A stretch of 64,000 bases of DNA from Bradyrhizobium sp. 138 (GCF_023074075.1 NZ_JADPKT010000022.1:472405-536404); one strand, 5' to 3'; counted from the stretch's first letter, positions 38,112 to 47,933 are shown. A program made the numbers and translations. Notes: generated from the letters alone by a model not told the origin.

Positions 38112-38771
38112 TCAGCTCTTGGCGACGGGCGGCAGCAGGGCCTGGAGGGCCTCGGCGCGCGAGCGCAGGCCGGGCGGCGTTTCGCCGTCTTCACCAATCG
38201 CGTCGAGCCATTTGCGGGCCGCGGTCATGTCGTTGTTGCGCCAGGCCGACAGCGCCAGCATTTCGCGGGCGCTGTGGCGGAAGGTCGATTTCGATTTCGG
38301 CGCGCCAGAGGCTTCCAGCCGCTGCTGCATGTCGGCATAGCTGGCGCTGTCGAGCACGAGGCCCGCGGCACGGATCTTCGCCAGATCCTGCCACTCACCG
38401 CCCACGCCGCGGTCGGCAGCAATGTCGTCATACATCTTGGCGGCGGCCTTGGGATCGCGGCTGGCGGCCTCGGCGGCGGCGCGCAGTCGCGCCAGGGTGC
38501 GATAGCCCGACGGCGCCTTGGCGGCGAGCTCGGTGAAGGCGGCCTCCGCCTCAGCGTGCTTGTCCTGCTCGGACAGCTCGGCGGCCTTCTCGAAGGCGGC
38601 GCCGGCCTCGGCGGCCTTCTTGGCCTCCAGATATTGGTAGCCGCGCCAGCCGCCGACGGCGGCCACGACCAGAACCATCAGGGCGATGAAGTAGATCGAA
38701 TATCTATCCCACAGCTTCTTGAGCTGTTCGCGACGTACTTCCTCGTCAACTTCGTCAAATAATTCAGACAC
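38112..38771 (-). CDS. YfgM-like tetratricopeptide membrane protein
   Basis: 219 residues from a GTG start. The N-terminus DEVDEEVRREQLKKLWDRYS is followed by a single membrane helix (IYFIALMVLVVAAVGGWRGY). A periplasmic helical domain with TPR-like pairs comes next (EAKKAAEAGAAFEKAAELSE; GEWQDLAKIRAAGLVLDSA). This is the layout of E. coli YfgM, which assists proteins leaving the Sec channel with PpiD. It is the first gene of the cluster with the lipoprotein and der. Confidence 0.87.
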   Translation of the reverse strand: MSELFDEVDEEVRREQLKKLWDRYSIYFIALMVLVVAAVGGWRGYQYLEAKKAAEAGAAFEKAAELSEQDKHAEAEAAFTELAAKAPSGYRTLARLRAAAEAASRDPKAAAKMYDDIAADRGVGGEWQDLAKIRAAGLVLDSASYADMQQRLEASGAPKSKSTFRHSAREMLALSAWRNNDMTAARKWLDAIGEDGETPPGLRSRAEALQALLPPVAKS

Positions 38772-38936
38772 TTATGCTAATCCCATGCCCGTCCGGGTGC
38801 GCGCGCCGAAGCGTCCGCGTCAGGAATCCCGTCCCCACGTGGCGGCGAGGTACCCTAACGATATGGCGGTGGCAAGGCAAAGCGAGCCCGATCAAGGCGT
38901 TAACCACCCGGGAGAGCCCGGATGCGCCTGCCCGGC

Positions 38937-40529
38937 TCAGGTTTCCAGAAGCTCCCGCAGCTGCCGTTTCAGCACCTTGCCGTTGGCGTTGCGCGGCAGC
39001 GGGTCCGCCGTGATCGCCATAGTCTCGGGAACCTTGTAGTCGGACAGGCGCTCGGCGCACCAGGCACGCAGCGCCTCGCCGGCGACCGGCTCCCGCGTCA
39101 CCACCACGGCGTGGACGCGCTCGCCCAGCACCGGACAGGCCTTGGCGATGATCGCGCTCTCGACCACCGCGGGATGGCCGGCCAGCACGGATTCGACTTC
39201 GGCCGAATAGATCTTCAGGCCGCCGCGATTGATCATGTCCTTCTGCCGGTCGAACACACGGACGAACCCTTCCGCATCGACCGAGCCGAGATCGCCGGAG
39301 TGCCAGAAGCCGGCGGTAAGGCTTTCGGCGGTCGCCTTCGGGTTATTCCAGTAGCCCTTGATGACGGAAGCGCCCTGGATCCAGAGTTCGCCGATCTCGC
39401 CGTGAGGCAGCTCGCGCCCTTCCGGATCCATCGCCACGATGCGCGCGCCCGGGCACGGCAGGCCGACGCTGTCGATATGGCTCTCGGTCAGCTCGCCCGG
39501 CATGATCGTCGAGGGCGACGTCGTCTCGGTCGCGCCATAGCAGTTCATCAGCTTCAGGCCGGGAATCTGCGCCTTGAGCTTCTCGATGGTCGCGACCGGC
39601 ATCGGCGCGCCGCCAAATCCGCCGATGCGCCAGCTCGACAGATCGTAGCTGTCGAAATCAGGCTGCAGCAGGCAGAGATTGTACATCGCCGGCACCATCA
39701 CTGTGTAGGTGACGCGCTCGCGCGCGGCGAGCTTGAGGTAGTCGGTCGCCTTGAACTCCGGCATGATGATCAGCGCGCCGGCGCAGCGGATCATGGTCGT
39801 GATGTTGGCGACGACGCCGGTGACATGGCCGAGCGGCACTGCGGCGATCGAGCGATCCGCTGCGGTCAATTGCAGGCAGGACACGAACACCATCGAGGAA
39901 TGGACGATGTTGCAATGGGCCAGCATCGCGCCCTTCGGCTTGCCCGTGGTGCCCGAGGTGTAGAGGATCATCGCGGTATCCTCTTCGCTCACGTCGACCG
40001 GTGCCAAGGCTGGCGGATTGTCGGCCAGCGCGGCGAAGCGCGAGCGAGCCGGATCGTCGTCGATGACGAGGCGGTGGATCAGATCGGGCACGTCCGGCGC
40101 ATCGGGCAGCCGCTCGGCAAGCGCCGCCTCGTGGATCAGGATCTTGGCGCCGCAATCGGCGAGCACATAGGCGATCTCCGGCTTCTGCTGGCGCGTGCTG
40201 AGCAGCACGGTCACCAGCCCCTCATGCGCGGCGGCGAACAGCAGCAGCGGAAATTCGATGCGGTTGCCGAGCAGGATCGCGATACGATCGCCGCGCTGCA
40301 ATCCCAGCTTGCGAAAACCCGCTGCGATCCGCGTCGCCTGCTCCACCGCCTGCCGCCAGCTCAGGCGGACGTGGCCTGCGATCAACGCTTCGCCATTCGC
40401 GTTGCGAACGCACGCCTCCGCGATCATCGCCCACAGGCTCGCCGGCCGGTCGCAAAAGGCCGGCACCACCCGATCGCCAAACCGCGCTTCGAGCCGCATC
40501 AGCGGGATCTGAGATTGCGACCAATCCAT
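38937..40529 (-). CDS. Acyl-CoA synthetase / AMP-dependent ligase
   Basis: 530 residues. The start at 40529 follows GAGGG; a GTG at 40559 is possible. The AMP-binding signature is MILYTSGTTGKPKGAMLAH. It is followed by NCYGATETTSPSTIMP, GDLGSVDAEGFVRVFDRQKD and the C-terminal catalytic lysine region PRNANGKVLKRQLREL. It activates a carboxylic acid to its CoA ester. The acid cannot be read from sequence, though long- or medium-chain acids are likely. No operon partners are obvious; nnrU is upstream in the same direction. Confidence 0.92.
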   Translation of the reverse strand: MDWSQSQIPLMRLEARFGDRVVPAFCDRPASLWAMIAEACVRNANGEALIAGHVRLSWRQAVEQATRIAAGFRKLGLQRGDRIAILLGNRIEFPLLLFAAAHEGLVTVLLSTRQQKPEIAYVLADCGAKILIHEAALAERLPDAPDVPDLIHRLVIDDDPARSRFAALADNPPALAPVDVSEEDTAMILYTSGTTGKPKGAMLAHCNIVHSSMVFVSCLQLTAADRSIAAVPLGHVTGVVANITTMIRCAGALIIMPEFKATDYLKLAARERVTYTVMVPAMYNLCLLQPDFDSYDLSSWRIGGFGGAPMPVATIEKLKAQIPGLKLMNCYGATETTSPSTIMPGELTESHIDSVGLPCPGARIVAMDPEGRELPHGEIGELWIQGASVIKGYWNNPKATAESLTAGFWHSGDLGSVDAEGFVRVFDRQKDMINRGGLKIYSAEVESVLAGHPAVVESAIIAKACPVLGERVHAVVVTREPVAGEALRAWCAERLSDYKVPETMAITADPLPRNANGKVLKRQLRELLET

Positions 40530-40606
40530 CGGAACGCCCTCGGCTTGTTGTTTTGTCACCTTCCGCGCGCGGATGCGCGGAACGGTCTTGCGCTGATCGG
40601 CTGCGC

Positions 40607-41191
40607 TCAGACTCCCACGACCGGCACGCCGATCACGACCGGATGGAACGCGAAGGCCAGCGCCAGATAAGCGACGACGCCGACCGCCACGGCGATCAAA
40701 TCGTTGGTGACGCCGCCGACCGGGATCGGCGGACTGCCCGGGTCGGTGCGATGCTTCAGCGAGATACGGTCATAGACCGCCCAGCCCAGGAACGAGCCGA
40801 ACAGGATGATGGAGCCGAGATCGCCGTTGGCCAAAAGATGCGCAGCCGCCCACAGCTTGACGCCGGCCAGCATCGGATGCTTCAGCGTCGCATAGATGCG
40901 GCCGCGCAAATAAGAGACGACCACCAGGATCACCGCGGGCAGCATCAAGGCGACCGCGATGTGCTTCATCGCCTTCGGCGGGTACCAGACGTCGATCCAG
41001 CCGGAGCTGCGGTAGTGAGCGAAGCCCCAGATGATCAGCGCGAGCCCCGCGAGCGAGACCAGCGTGTAGAGGATCTTGTAGGTCCCCTCGCCCAGGCTCG
41101 CGATGGCCCGCGCACGCGCCTCACGTTTCGTCGTGAAAACATGGGTGGCGAAGAACAGCACCAGCCCCAGGATCATGACCAGCAGACCCAC
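40607..41191 (-). CDS. NnrU family membrane protein
   Basis: 194 residues with about five membrane helices (VMILGLVLFFATHVF at the start, YKILYTLVSLAGLALIIWGF, HIAVALMLPAVILVVVSY). Family signatures include the HPMLAGVKLWAAAHLLANGD segment. The GTG start at 41191 is chosen because GGGAGG lies six bases before it; a longer frame to 41302 contains non-hydrophobic residues. NnrU proteins are linked to nitrite/nitric oxide metabolism in denitrifiers and resemble isoprenylcysteine methyltransferase-like folds; the role here is unknown. Confidence 0.88.
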   Translation of the reverse strand: MGLLVMILGLVLFFATHVFTTKREARARAIASLGEGTYKILYTLVSLAGLALIIWGFAHYRSSGWIDVWYPPKAMKHIAVALMLPAVILVVVSYLRGRIYATLKHPMLAGVKLWAAAHLLANGDLGSIILFGSFLGWAVYDRISLKHRTDPGSPPIPVGGVTNDLIAVAVGVVAYLALAFAFHPVVIGVPVVGV

Positions 41192-41258
41192 GACATATCC
41201 TCCCTCAAGCAGCCCCCGCCTTTGAGGTATCATCGATTGGCCGATGGTCGCAACTCTC

Positions 41259-41380
41259 CCCCTCATGGTGAGGAGCGCGCCCTTGCGCGCGTCTCGAACC
41301 ATCTAGGCCCGACTGCTGTTACACCGCGGCCTCTCATCCTTCGAGACGCGCGTGAAGAACGCGCTCCTCAGGATGAGGGG
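41259..41380. repeat. Intergenic inverted repeat (CCTCATGGTGAGGAGCGC type)
   Basis: CCCCTCATGGTGAGGAGCGC (41259-41278) and GCGCTCCTCAGGATGAGGGG (41361-41380) are near-complementary arms. An inner pair, GCGCGTCTCGAACC and TTCGAGACGCGC, lies between them. This dispersed repeat is common in Bradyrhizobium intergenic DNA. It separates the nnrU gene from the next gene. Confidence 0.65.
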
Positions 41381-41398
41381 ATAGAGCACCCCTTGCGG

Positions 41399-41977
41399 CT
41401 ATTTGCCGAGCTCGCGATTATCGACATAACGGATCGCGATTGGCCGGCCGGCCAAAGCACCACCGAGGCCGCTAGTGAATTTCAGCGGCAGGCAGGCATT
41501 CAGCGAGGAATTGATCGCGTTGAGATAGGTGGTTCGGGTCTCTGCGGGCACGCCCGCAGTCACGTATGTGAGGCGCGGCGGGCCGATCAGGCCGCCCGCC
41601 TTGTTGAGGCTGAAGCGCACCGACATCTGCATGCCCGCGCGGGCATTGTCCGACGGCGGCGACCAGCAGCTGCGCAGCTCGGCGAAGAGATCGCCGATCG
41701 TGTCGAGATCGTGATCGGGCTTCTGGTATTTGGCGCGATCGGCCTCGGGCGGCACGCTCTGGATCGTGAGCTGGAGGTTCTGGCCGTAGGGGTAGTCGAT
41801 CTCGGGAATGCAGGGGCCGGGCTCGAGCGGGCTGCAATAGGACGGCGTGCAGGGCCGATCGTCGAGCACGCTGCACGGCTCGTGCGCAAACGGGATCGGA
41901 TTGATCTGGCGGGGCCGCGCGTCGGCGTCGATGATTGATATCGCCAGCAGGAGGAGAATGAGGATGCCGCGCCACAT
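41399..41977 (-). CDS. Exported hypothetical protein with cysteine-rich linker
   Basis: 192 residues from ATG 41977; an earlier start at 42034 would precede the signal peptide. It begins MWRGILILLLLAISIIDADA, a secretion signal. A segment with five cysteines (EPCSVLDDRPCTPSYCSPLE) then leads to a beta-rich C-terminal domain of about 110 residues. Patterns there (AGMQMSVRFSLNKAGGLIG and PLKFTSGLGGALAGRPIAIR) are reminiscent of TonB-like C-terminal domains. I am not certain of the fold; function unknown. Confidence 0.7.
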   Translation of the reverse strand: MWRGILILLLLAISIIDADARPRQINPIPFAHEPCSVLDDRPCTPSYCSPLEPGPCIPEIDYPYGQNLQLTIQSVPPEADRAKYQKPDHDLDTIGDLFAELRSCWSPPSDNARAGMQMSVRFSLNKAGGLIGPPRLTYVTAGVPAETRTTYLNAINSSLNACLPLKFTSGLGGALAGRPIAIRYVDNRELGK

Positions 41978-42078
41978 GATGCGAGCTCGCGATGCTATAC
42001 AAGTGGAACGTGGCATCGCAACCGACGACGTCAAGCCTACGGTTGTTCACATGCTTGCGCGCGAACGGCAGACGTCCC

Positions 42079-43701
42079 CTACGCCTTTTTCTTGACGTCC
42101 TTGACGTTGGTGAATTCGATGCCCTCGGCGCGCTCCTTGGTGTAGCCGAGATAGAACTCGTTCCGGGCGAGATACACGGGATCGCCGTCGACGTCGTCGG
42201 CGATGCTGGAGGTGTTGGCGGCGATGAAGGTATCGAGCTTCTTGCGGTCCTCCGAGGAGACCCATCGCGCTAGCTGGAATTCGCTGACCTCGAATTCGAC
42301 CGGAAGCGAATATTCAGCCTCCAGCCGTGCCTTCAACACGTCGAGCTGCAGCGCGCCGACGACGCCAACCAGCGCCGGTGCGCCGTCGCGCGGACGGAAC
42401 ACCTGCACCACGCCCTCTTCGGACATCTGCTGCAGCGCTTCCTTCAGCTTCTTCGCCTTCATCGCGTCGGTGAGACGGACGCGGCGGACGATTTCCGGCG
42501 CGAAGCTCGGCACGCCGACGAAGTTGAAATCCTCGCCTTCGGTCAGCGTGTCGCCGATGCGCAGCGTGCCGTGATTGGGGATACCGACGACATCGCCGGC
42601 GAAGGCTTCGTCCGCGACCGAACGGTCCTGGGCGAAGAAGAATTGCGGGCTCGAGAGCGGCATGCTCTTGCCGGTGCGCACCAGCTTGGCCTTCATGCCG
42701 CGGCTGAGCTTGCCCGAGCACAGGCGCGCGAAGGCGATGCGGTCGCGGTGGTTCGGATCCATGTTGGCCTGGATCTTGAACACGAAGGCGCTCATGCGCG
42801 GATCGGTGGCCTCGACCTTGCGCAGGTCGCTGTCCTGCGCGCGCGGCTCGGGCGCGAACTTGCCGAGGCCTTCCAGAAGATCGCCGACGCCGAAATTGCG
42901 CAGCGCGCTGCCGAAATAGACCGGCGTCAGATGGCCCTCGCGAAACGCTTCGAGCTCGAACGGTTTTGACGCTTCGGTGACGAGCTCGAGCTCATCCTTC
43001 ACGGCGGAGACGTCGAGATTGGCATTGAGCTTCGCCAGCTCCTCGATCGCGATCTGCTGCGCCGCGCCGGTCTTGGCGCCGCCGCCTTCGAGCAGGCGCA
43101 CGCCGCCATTGACGACGTCATAGGTGCCGAGGAAGTCGCGGCCGCGGCCGACCGGCCAGGTCATCGGCGTGGTGTCGAGCGCCAGCGTCTTCTCGATCTC
43201 GTCGAGCAGCTCGAACACGTCGCGGCTCTCGCGGTCCATCTTGTTGATGAAGGTGATGATCGGAATGTCGCGCAGGCGGCACACCTCGAACAGCTTGCGG
43301 GTGCGCGCCTCGATACCCTTGGCGGCGTCGATCACCATCACGGCGGAATCGACCGCCGTGAGCGTGCGATAGGTGTCTTCCGAAAAGTCCTCGTGGCCCG
43401 GCGTGTCCAGGAGGTTGAACACGAGGCCCTCGAACTCGAAGGTCATCACCGAGGTCACGACCGAGATGCCGCGCTCGCGCTCGATCTTCATCCAGTCCGA
43501 ACGCGTGTTGCGCCGCTCGCCCTTGGCCTTGACCTGGCCGGCAAGGTTGATGGCGCCGCCGAACAGCAGCAGCTTCTCGGTTAGCGTGGTCTTGCCGGCG
43601 TCCGGATGCGAGATGATCGCAAAGGTGCGCCGCCGCGACACTTCAGCGGCAAGCGGGGAACGGGCCGGCGATTCGGCGGTGGTGGTGGCGATGTCGGACA
43701 T
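42079..43701 (-). CDS. prfC: Peptide chain release factor 3
   Basis: Translational GTPase that recycles RF1/RF2 from the ribosome. The P-loop is [20 protein letters not shown], then [16 protein letters not shown] (G3) and [11 protein letters not shown] (G4). The switch has [16 protein letters not shown]. The 540 residues and C-terminal domain ([16 protein letters not shown]) are normal for RF3. It is divergent from the SugE gene; the riboswitch of that gene lies in the shared gap. Confidence 0.97.
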   Translation of the reverse strand: MSDIATTTAESPARSPLAAEVSRRRTFAIISHPDAGKTTLTEKLLLFGGAINLAGQVKAKGERRNTRSDWMKIERERGISVVTSVMTFEFEGLVFNLLDTPGHEDFSEDTYRTLTAVDSAVMVIDAAKGIEARTRKLFEVCRLRDIPIITFINKMDRESRDVFELLDEIEKTLALDTTPMTWPVGRGRDFLGTYDVVNGGVRLLEGGGAKTGAAQQIAIEELAKLNANLDVSAVKDELELVTEASKPFELEAFREGHLTPVYFGSALRNFGVGDLLEGLGKFAPEPRAQDSDLRKVEATDPRMSAFVFKIQANMDPNHRDRIAFARLCSGKLSRGMKAKLVRTGKSMPLSSPQFFFAQDRSVADEAFAGDVVGIPNHGTLRIGDTLTEGEDFNFVGVPSFAPEIVRRVRLTDAMKAKKLKEALQQMSEEGVVQVFRPRDGAPALVGVVGALQLDVLKARLEAEYSLPVEFEVSEFQLARWVSSEDRKKLDTFIAANTSSIADDVDGDPVYLARNEFYLGYTKERAEGIEFTNVKDVKKKA

Positions 43702-43790
43702 GGCGGGAGCGTGTGGCAGGGAAACTGGGCCTGATCAAGCCTCATTTGGTGATTGCGGAGCCCTCAGGCCAGCCCCATATCGGCCCTTGA

Positions 43791-43831
43791 GGAGGACGGC
43801 CTCCCCGCCTCAGCCGCGGGGACGACCCTGC
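43791..43831 (+). ncRNA. Guanidine-II (mini-ykkC) riboswitch candidate
   Basis: Two small stem-loops lie in tandem before the SugE gene. The first is GGAGG-ACGG-CCTCC (43791-43804). The second is GCGGGG-ACGA-CCCTGC (43816-43831, with one G-U pair). Both loops fit the invariant ACGR of guanidine-II riboswitches, and the linker is 11 bases. The ribosome-binding site GGAGG follows at 43839-43843, close enough to be controlled by the second hairpin. Ligand binding would expose it and permit export of guanidinium. The motif is read directly and supported by the downstream gene. Confidence 0.8.
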
Positions 43832-43849
43832 CTTGAACGGAGGGTCGTC

Positions 43850-44164
43850 GTGGCCTGGAGCATCCTGTTCGTCGCCGGTCTTCTCGAGATTACCTGGGCG
43901 ATCGGCCTGAAATACACCGAGGGCTTTACCAGGCTTGTTCCGTCCGTCGTCACGCTCGTGGCCATGGCCGGCAGCGTTATCCTGCTCGGCTTCGCCCTCA
44001 AATCGCTGCCGGTCGGAACCGCCTATGCAGTCTGGACCGGCATCGGTGCGGTCGGCACCGCGACGCTGGGCATCGTCCTGTTCGGCGAGCCGGCCACGGC
44101 CCTCCGCCTTGCCAGCATCGCCCTGATCGTCGCCGGCATCATCGGACTGAGGCTCGTTACCTAA
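43850..44164 (+). CDS. sugE: SugE-type small multidrug resistance (guanidinium) exporter
   Basis: 104 residues with four membrane helices, starting with GTG five bases... after GGAGGGTCGTC. The family signature is [18 protein letters not shown], containing the essential glutamate of the first helix. The later segment [20 protein letters not shown] fits the Gdx (guanidinium exporter) subgroup rather than EmrE. Homologues export guanidinium by proton exchange. A guanidine-II riboswitch lies directly upstream. It overlaps the 3' end of the pit gene by eight bases (convergent). Confidence 0.95.
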   Translation: MAWSILFVAGLLEITWAIGLKYTEGFTRLVPSVVTLVAMAGSVILLGFALKSLPVGTAYAVWTGIGAVGTATLGIVLFGEPATALRLASIALIVAGIIGLRLVT

Positions 44165-45164
44165 CGAAGATCTTGACCGCCCACCAGGTCAGCGCCGCGA
44201 CGATGCCGGAGGCAGGGATCGTGATCACCCAGGCGTAGACGATCGAGCTTGCGACGTTCCAGCGCACCGCCGAGACGCGGCGGGCGGCGCCGACGCCGAC
44301 GATGGCACCGGTGATGGTGTGGGTGGTCGAGACGGGAACCCCGAGATAGGTCGCCATGAACAGGGTCGCTGCGCCCCCGGTCTCGGCGCAAAAGCCCTGC
44401 ATCGGCGTCAATTTGGTAATGCGCAGGCCCATGGTGCGGACGATGCGCCAGCCGCCCATCAGCGTCCCCAGCGCCATCGCCGCCTGGCAGGACAGCACCA
44501 CCCAGAACGGCACCGAGAATTCGCTGCCGAGATGGCCCTGCGAATAGAGCAGCACCGCGATGATGCCCATGGTCTTCTGCGCGTCGTTGCCGCCATGGCC
44601 GAGCGAATAAAGCGAGGCGGAGGCAAATTGCAGAATACGAAAGGCGCGATCGACCGCGAACGGCGTCGAGCGCACCGAGGCCCAGGACACGATCGCCACC
44701 AGCAGCATCGCGAGCAAAAAGCCGACCAGCGGCGACAGCACGATCGCCAGCACGGTCTTGGTCAATCCGCTCCACACCGCGGCCGAGATCCCCGCCTTGG
44801 CCATGCCGCCGCCGACCAGCCCGCCGATCAGCGCGTGCGACGACGAGGACGGGATGCCGAGCGCCCAGGTCACGAGGTTCCAGACGATGGCGCCGACGAG
44901 CGCCGCGAAGATCACCTGGGCATCGACGATCTCGGGATCGATGATGCCGGTGCCGATGGTCTGGGCGACGTGCAGCCCGAACACCAAGAAGGCGACGAAA
45001 TTGAAGAACGCGGCCCAGAATACCGCGAATTGCGGCCGCAGCACGCGGGTCGAGACGATGGTCGCGATCGAATTGGCCGCGTCATGTAGGCCGTTCAGGA
45101 AGTCGAACAGCAGCGCGACGGCGATCAAGCCGACCAGGACGGGAAGACCCAACGCAGCATCCAC
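44157..45164 (-). CDS. pit: Pit-type inorganic phosphate transporter
   Basis: 335 residues, about ten membrane helices, low-affinity phosphate uptake. The duplicated family motifs are [16 protein letters not shown] and [15 protein letters not shown]. They are followed by the [15 protein letters not shown] and [16 protein letters not shown] segments. The GTG start at 45164 follows an AGGGCAGGG stretch; a longer open frame to 45512 is not protein-like. It lies behind the DUF47 gene in the same orientation, an arrangement also known for the rhizobial low-affinity phosphate system. Confidence 0.94.
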   Translation of the reverse strand: MDAALGLPVLVGLIAVALLFDFLNGLHDAANSIATIVSTRVLRPQFAVFWAAFFNFVAFLVFGLHVAQTIGTGIIDPEIVDAQVIFAALVGAIVWNLVTWALGIPSSSSHALIGGLVGGGMAKAGISAAVWSGLTKTVLAIVLSPLVGFLLAMLLVAIVSWASVRSTPFAVDRAFRILQFASASLYSLGHGGNDAQKTMGIIAVLLYSQGHLGSEFSVPFWVVLSCQAAMALGTLMGGWRIVRTMGLRITKLTPMQGFCAETGGAATLFMATYLGVPVSTTHTITGAIVGVGAARRVSAVRWNVASSIVYAWVITIPASGIVAALTWWAVKIFVR

Positions 45165-45187
45165 GGCGCGGCCCTGCCCTAAGCTTT

Positions 45188-45236
45188 GCGCATGATCTGA
45201 GCGGAAAACCGCTGCACACTTTTCCGGATCATGCGC
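45188..45236. repeat. REP-like palindrome (second copy)
   Basis: GCGCATGATC (45188-45197) and GATCATGCGC (45227-45236) with GCGGAAAACCGC inside form a hairpin between the DUF47 and pit genes. It touches the DUF47 stop codon. It resembles the element at 16954-16993. It may lower read-through into pit or stabilise the upstream message. Confidence 0.7.
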
Positions 45237-45880
45237 TAAACCTGCTCGATGACGATGCTGTTGATCTCGTTCGCGACGTCGTCGAAGCGATCGGCCACCT
45301 TCTCGAGGTGGTCGTAGATCTCGACGCCGACGATGAAGTCCATCGCATTGCCGTCGCGATGCTTGAGAAACAGCTCCTTCAGGCCGATGTCGTGGAGATC
45401 GTCGACGCGGCCCTCCAGCTTGCCCAGCTCTTCGGTGATCGCGGTCAGCATGGCGACGTTCGGGCCGATCGACTGCATCAGCGGCAGCGCACGTCCCACC
45501 AGATTGGCACATTCGATCAGAAGCCCGCCGATCTCGCGCATCGGCGGCTCGAAGCTGCGGACCTCGAACAGCATCACCGCCTTGGCCGTCTGCTGCATCT
45601 GGTCGATGGCATCGTCCAGCGACGTGATCAGGTTCTTGATGTCGCCGCGGTCGAACGGGGTGATGAAAGTGCGGCGCACCGCCGTCAGCACCTCACGGGT
45701 GATATTGTCGGCGTCGTTCTCGAACTGGTTGACGCGCTGGCAATAGACCGGCGTCTCCTCGCCCCCGTTGAGCATGCCCTGGAGCGCGATCGAGCCTTGG
45801 ATCACCGTCTGGGCGTGCCGGTCGAACAGGTCGAAGAACCGCTCTTCCTTGGGCAGGAAAGCACGAAACCATCGCATCAT
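45236..45880 (-). CDS. DUF47 family phosphate transport regulator (PhoU-like)
   Basis: 214-residue all-helical protein (LPKEERFFDLFDRHAQTVI; ADNITREVLTAVRRTFITPF; FIVGVEIYDHLEKVADRFDD). These sequences match the DUF47/PhoU-domain proteins that accompany Pit transporters and are thought to regulate them or scaffold metal clusters. It lies upstream of pit in one operon, as in several rhizobia. Pairing with Pit is the strongest functional hint. Confidence 0.92.
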   Translation of the reverse strand: MMRWFRAFLPKEERFFDLFDRHAQTVIQGSIALQGMLNGGEETPVYCQRVNQFENDADNITREVLTAVRRTFITPFDRGDIKNLITSLDDAIDQMQQTAKAVMLFEVRSFEPPMREIGGLLIECANLVGRALPLMQSIGPNVAMLTAITEELGKLEGRVDDLHDIGLKELFLKHRDGNAMDFIVGVEIYDHLEKVADRFDDVANEINSIVIEQV

Positions 45881-46035
45881 GGGGATAGGCTACCGGTTGG
45901 AAATGGCCTGGCCCGAGGGGCCGTCATGAAACTGTCATAGACCATTTTCGATCCGCGCGCGTGTCATCTCACGCCCGCGGAGCCGGATCATCCACCGGAT
46001 TATCTCACCAAGGAAATTGGTGCGATATCAACCGT

Positions 46036-47004
46036 TTAGAGGGATCGCCGGAAGTAATGGGCGATTTCGCCGATGACGCCGCGGCGGAAGGTGAGCACGC
46101 AGACCACGAAGATCGAGCCCTGGATCACCGTCACCCATTGGCCGAAGCCGGCGAGATATTGCTGCATGGCGATGATCACGAAGGCGCCGACCACGGGACC
46201 GAAGATGGTGCCGAGGCCACCGACCAGCGTCATCAGCACCACTTCGCCCGACATCGACCAGTGGACGTCGGTGAGCGAGGCGTTCTGCGCCACGAACACT
46301 TTCAGCGCGCCGGCAAAACCGGCCAGCGTGCCTGACAGCACGAACGCCAGGAACTTGTACTGGTCGGTCCGGTAGCCGAGCGAGATCGCGCGCGGCTCGT
46401 TCTCGCGGATCGCCTTCAACACCTCGCCGAACGGCGAGTTGATGATACGGAAGATCAGCAAGAAGCCGGCGAGGAACCCGACCAGCACGACGTAATACAG
46501 CACTGTCGGCTTGGACAGATCGAAGACGCCGAACATGCGCCCCTGCGGGATGCCCTGGATGCCGTCCTCACCGTGGGTGAACGGGGCCTGCAGGTAGATA
46601 AAGTAGAGCAGCTGTGACAGCGCCAGCGTGATCATCGAAAAATAGATGCCCTGGCGGCGGATCGAGATGTAGCCGGTGATGATCGAGAGCACGAAAGCCG
46701 CGGCGATGCCGACGAGGATGCCGAGCTCGGGCGGCAACGCCCACACTTTCAGCGCATGCGCGCTGCAATAGCCGGCGGTGCCCAGAAACATCGCGTGGCC
46801 GAATGACAATAGGCCGCCATAGCCGACCAGCAGATTGAAGGCGCAGGCAAGCAGCGCGAAGCACAACGCCTGCATCACGAAGAACGGGTAGACTCCCGTG
46901 AACGGCACCGACGCCAGCAGCAGCGCCATCACCACGAACATGGTCATCTCGTCGCGCATGGCACGCGGGGTTGTCGGCAGCGTGTCGTCCGTCAGGGTTG
47001 TCAT
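46036..47004 (-). CDS. livM: Branched-chain amino acid ABC transporter permease LivM
   Basis: 322-residue inner-membrane permease. About ten helices and the cytoplasmic ATPase-contact region (FGEVLKAIRENEPRAISLGY) identify the LivM type; AMFLGTAGYCSAHALKV and RRQGIYFSMITLALSQLLYF are typical. It lies one base behind livH. The last gene of the livG-livF-binding protein-livH-livM block, it probably transports branched-chain or other amino acids, but related systems import urea or aromatic acids. Confidence 0.92.
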   Translation of the reverse strand: MTTLTDDTLPTTPRAMRDEMTMFVVMALLLASVPFTGVYPFFVMQALCFALLACAFNLLVGYGGLLSFGHAMFLGTAGYCSAHALKVWALPPELGILVGIAAAFVLSIITGYISIRRQGIYFSMITLALSQLLYFIYLQAPFTHGEDGIQGIPQGRMFGVFDLSKPTVLYYVVLVGFLAGFLLIFRIINSPFGEVLKAIRENEPRAISLGYRTDQYKFLAFVLSGTLAGFAGALKVFVAQNASLTDVHWSMSGEVVLMTLVGGLGTIFGPVVGAFVIIAMQQYLAGFGQWVTVIQGSIFVVCVLTFRRGVIGEIAHYFRRSL

Positions 47005-47005
47005 C

Positions 47006-47869
47006 TCAGGCCGCCCTTCCCGTCAATCCCGTTGGCTTCACCAAGAGCACCAGCACCATCAGCACGAACACGACGGTGTTGGAGGCCTCGGGGTAGAAAT
47101 ATTTGGTCAGGCCCTCGATCACGCCGAGCGCAAAGCCGGTGATGATCGAGCCCATGATCGAACCCATGCCGCCGATCACGACCACCGCGAACACGACGAT
47201 GATGAGATCAGCGCCCATCAGCGGCCGCACCTGGTTGATCGGCGCCGAGAGCACGCCGGCGAGCGCCGCAAGGCCGACGCCGAGGCCGTAAGTGAGCGTG
47301 ATCATGCGCGGCACGTTGATGCCGAAGGCGCGCACCAGCGTCGGATTTTCGGTGGCGGCGCGCAGGTAAGCGCCGAGCTGCGTTTTCTCGATCAGGAACC
47401 AGGTGGCGAGACACACCACCAGTGAGAACACGACCACCCAGCCGCGATAGACCGGCAAGAACATGAAGCCGAGATTCATGCCGCCCCTGAGCTGGTCCGG
47501 AATCGCGTAAGGCAGGCCGGAGGAGCCGAAATAGTTCTGGAACACGCCCTGCACGATCAACGCGATGCCGAAGGTCAGCAGCAGCCCGTAGAGGTGATCG
47601 AGCCCGGTCAGCCATTGCAGCATGGTCCGTTCCAGGATCATGCCGAAGATGCCGACGATGATGGGCGCCAGCAACAGCGCCCACCAGTAGTTGATACCGC
47701 CGAGGTTGAGGAGGAAATAGGCGACGAAGGCGCCCATCATGTAGACGGCGCCATGGGCGAAATTGATGATGTTGAGCATACCGAAGATCACGGCAAGCCC
47801 GAGACTGAGCAGCGCGTAGAACGAGCCGTTGATCAGTCCCACCAGTAGCTGAGCGTATAGAGCCTGCAT
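47006..47869 (-). CDS. livH: Branched-chain amino acid ABC transporter permease LivH
   Basis: 287-residue permease with about eight helices. Family segments include QLLVGLINGSFYALLSLGLA, VIFGMLNIINFAHGAVYMMG and the EAA-like loop AAFLRAATENPTLVRAFGIN. It begins 64 bases behind the binding protein gene and ends one base before livM, so one operon is likely. It forms the channel heterodimer with LivM. Confidence 0.93.
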   Translation of the reverse strand: MQALYAQLLVGLINGSFYALLSLGLAVIFGMLNIINFAHGAVYMMGAFVAYFLLNLGGINYWWALLLAPIIVGIFGMILERTMLQWLTGLDHLYGLLLTFGIALIVQGVFQNYFGSSGLPYAIPDQLRGGMNLGFMFLPVYRGWVVVFSLVVCLATWFLIEKTQLGAYLRAATENPTLVRAFGINVPRMITLTYGLGVGLAALAGVLSAPINQVRPLMGADLIIVVFAVVVIGGMGSIMGSIITGFALGVIEGLTKYFYPEASNTVVFVLMVLVLLVKPTGLTGRAA

Positions 47870-47933
47870 CGATCGATCTCGTACCCAGTCCCGTTTTGTT
47901 GACGACGGTGGCCGCCAGCGATTGCTGTCGGTC

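Noticed and set aside
45165..45512. 116-codon extension of the Pit transporter
   Set aside because: Arg/His-rich sequence antisense to the DUF47 gene; homologues start at the hydrophobic segment after GTG 45164.
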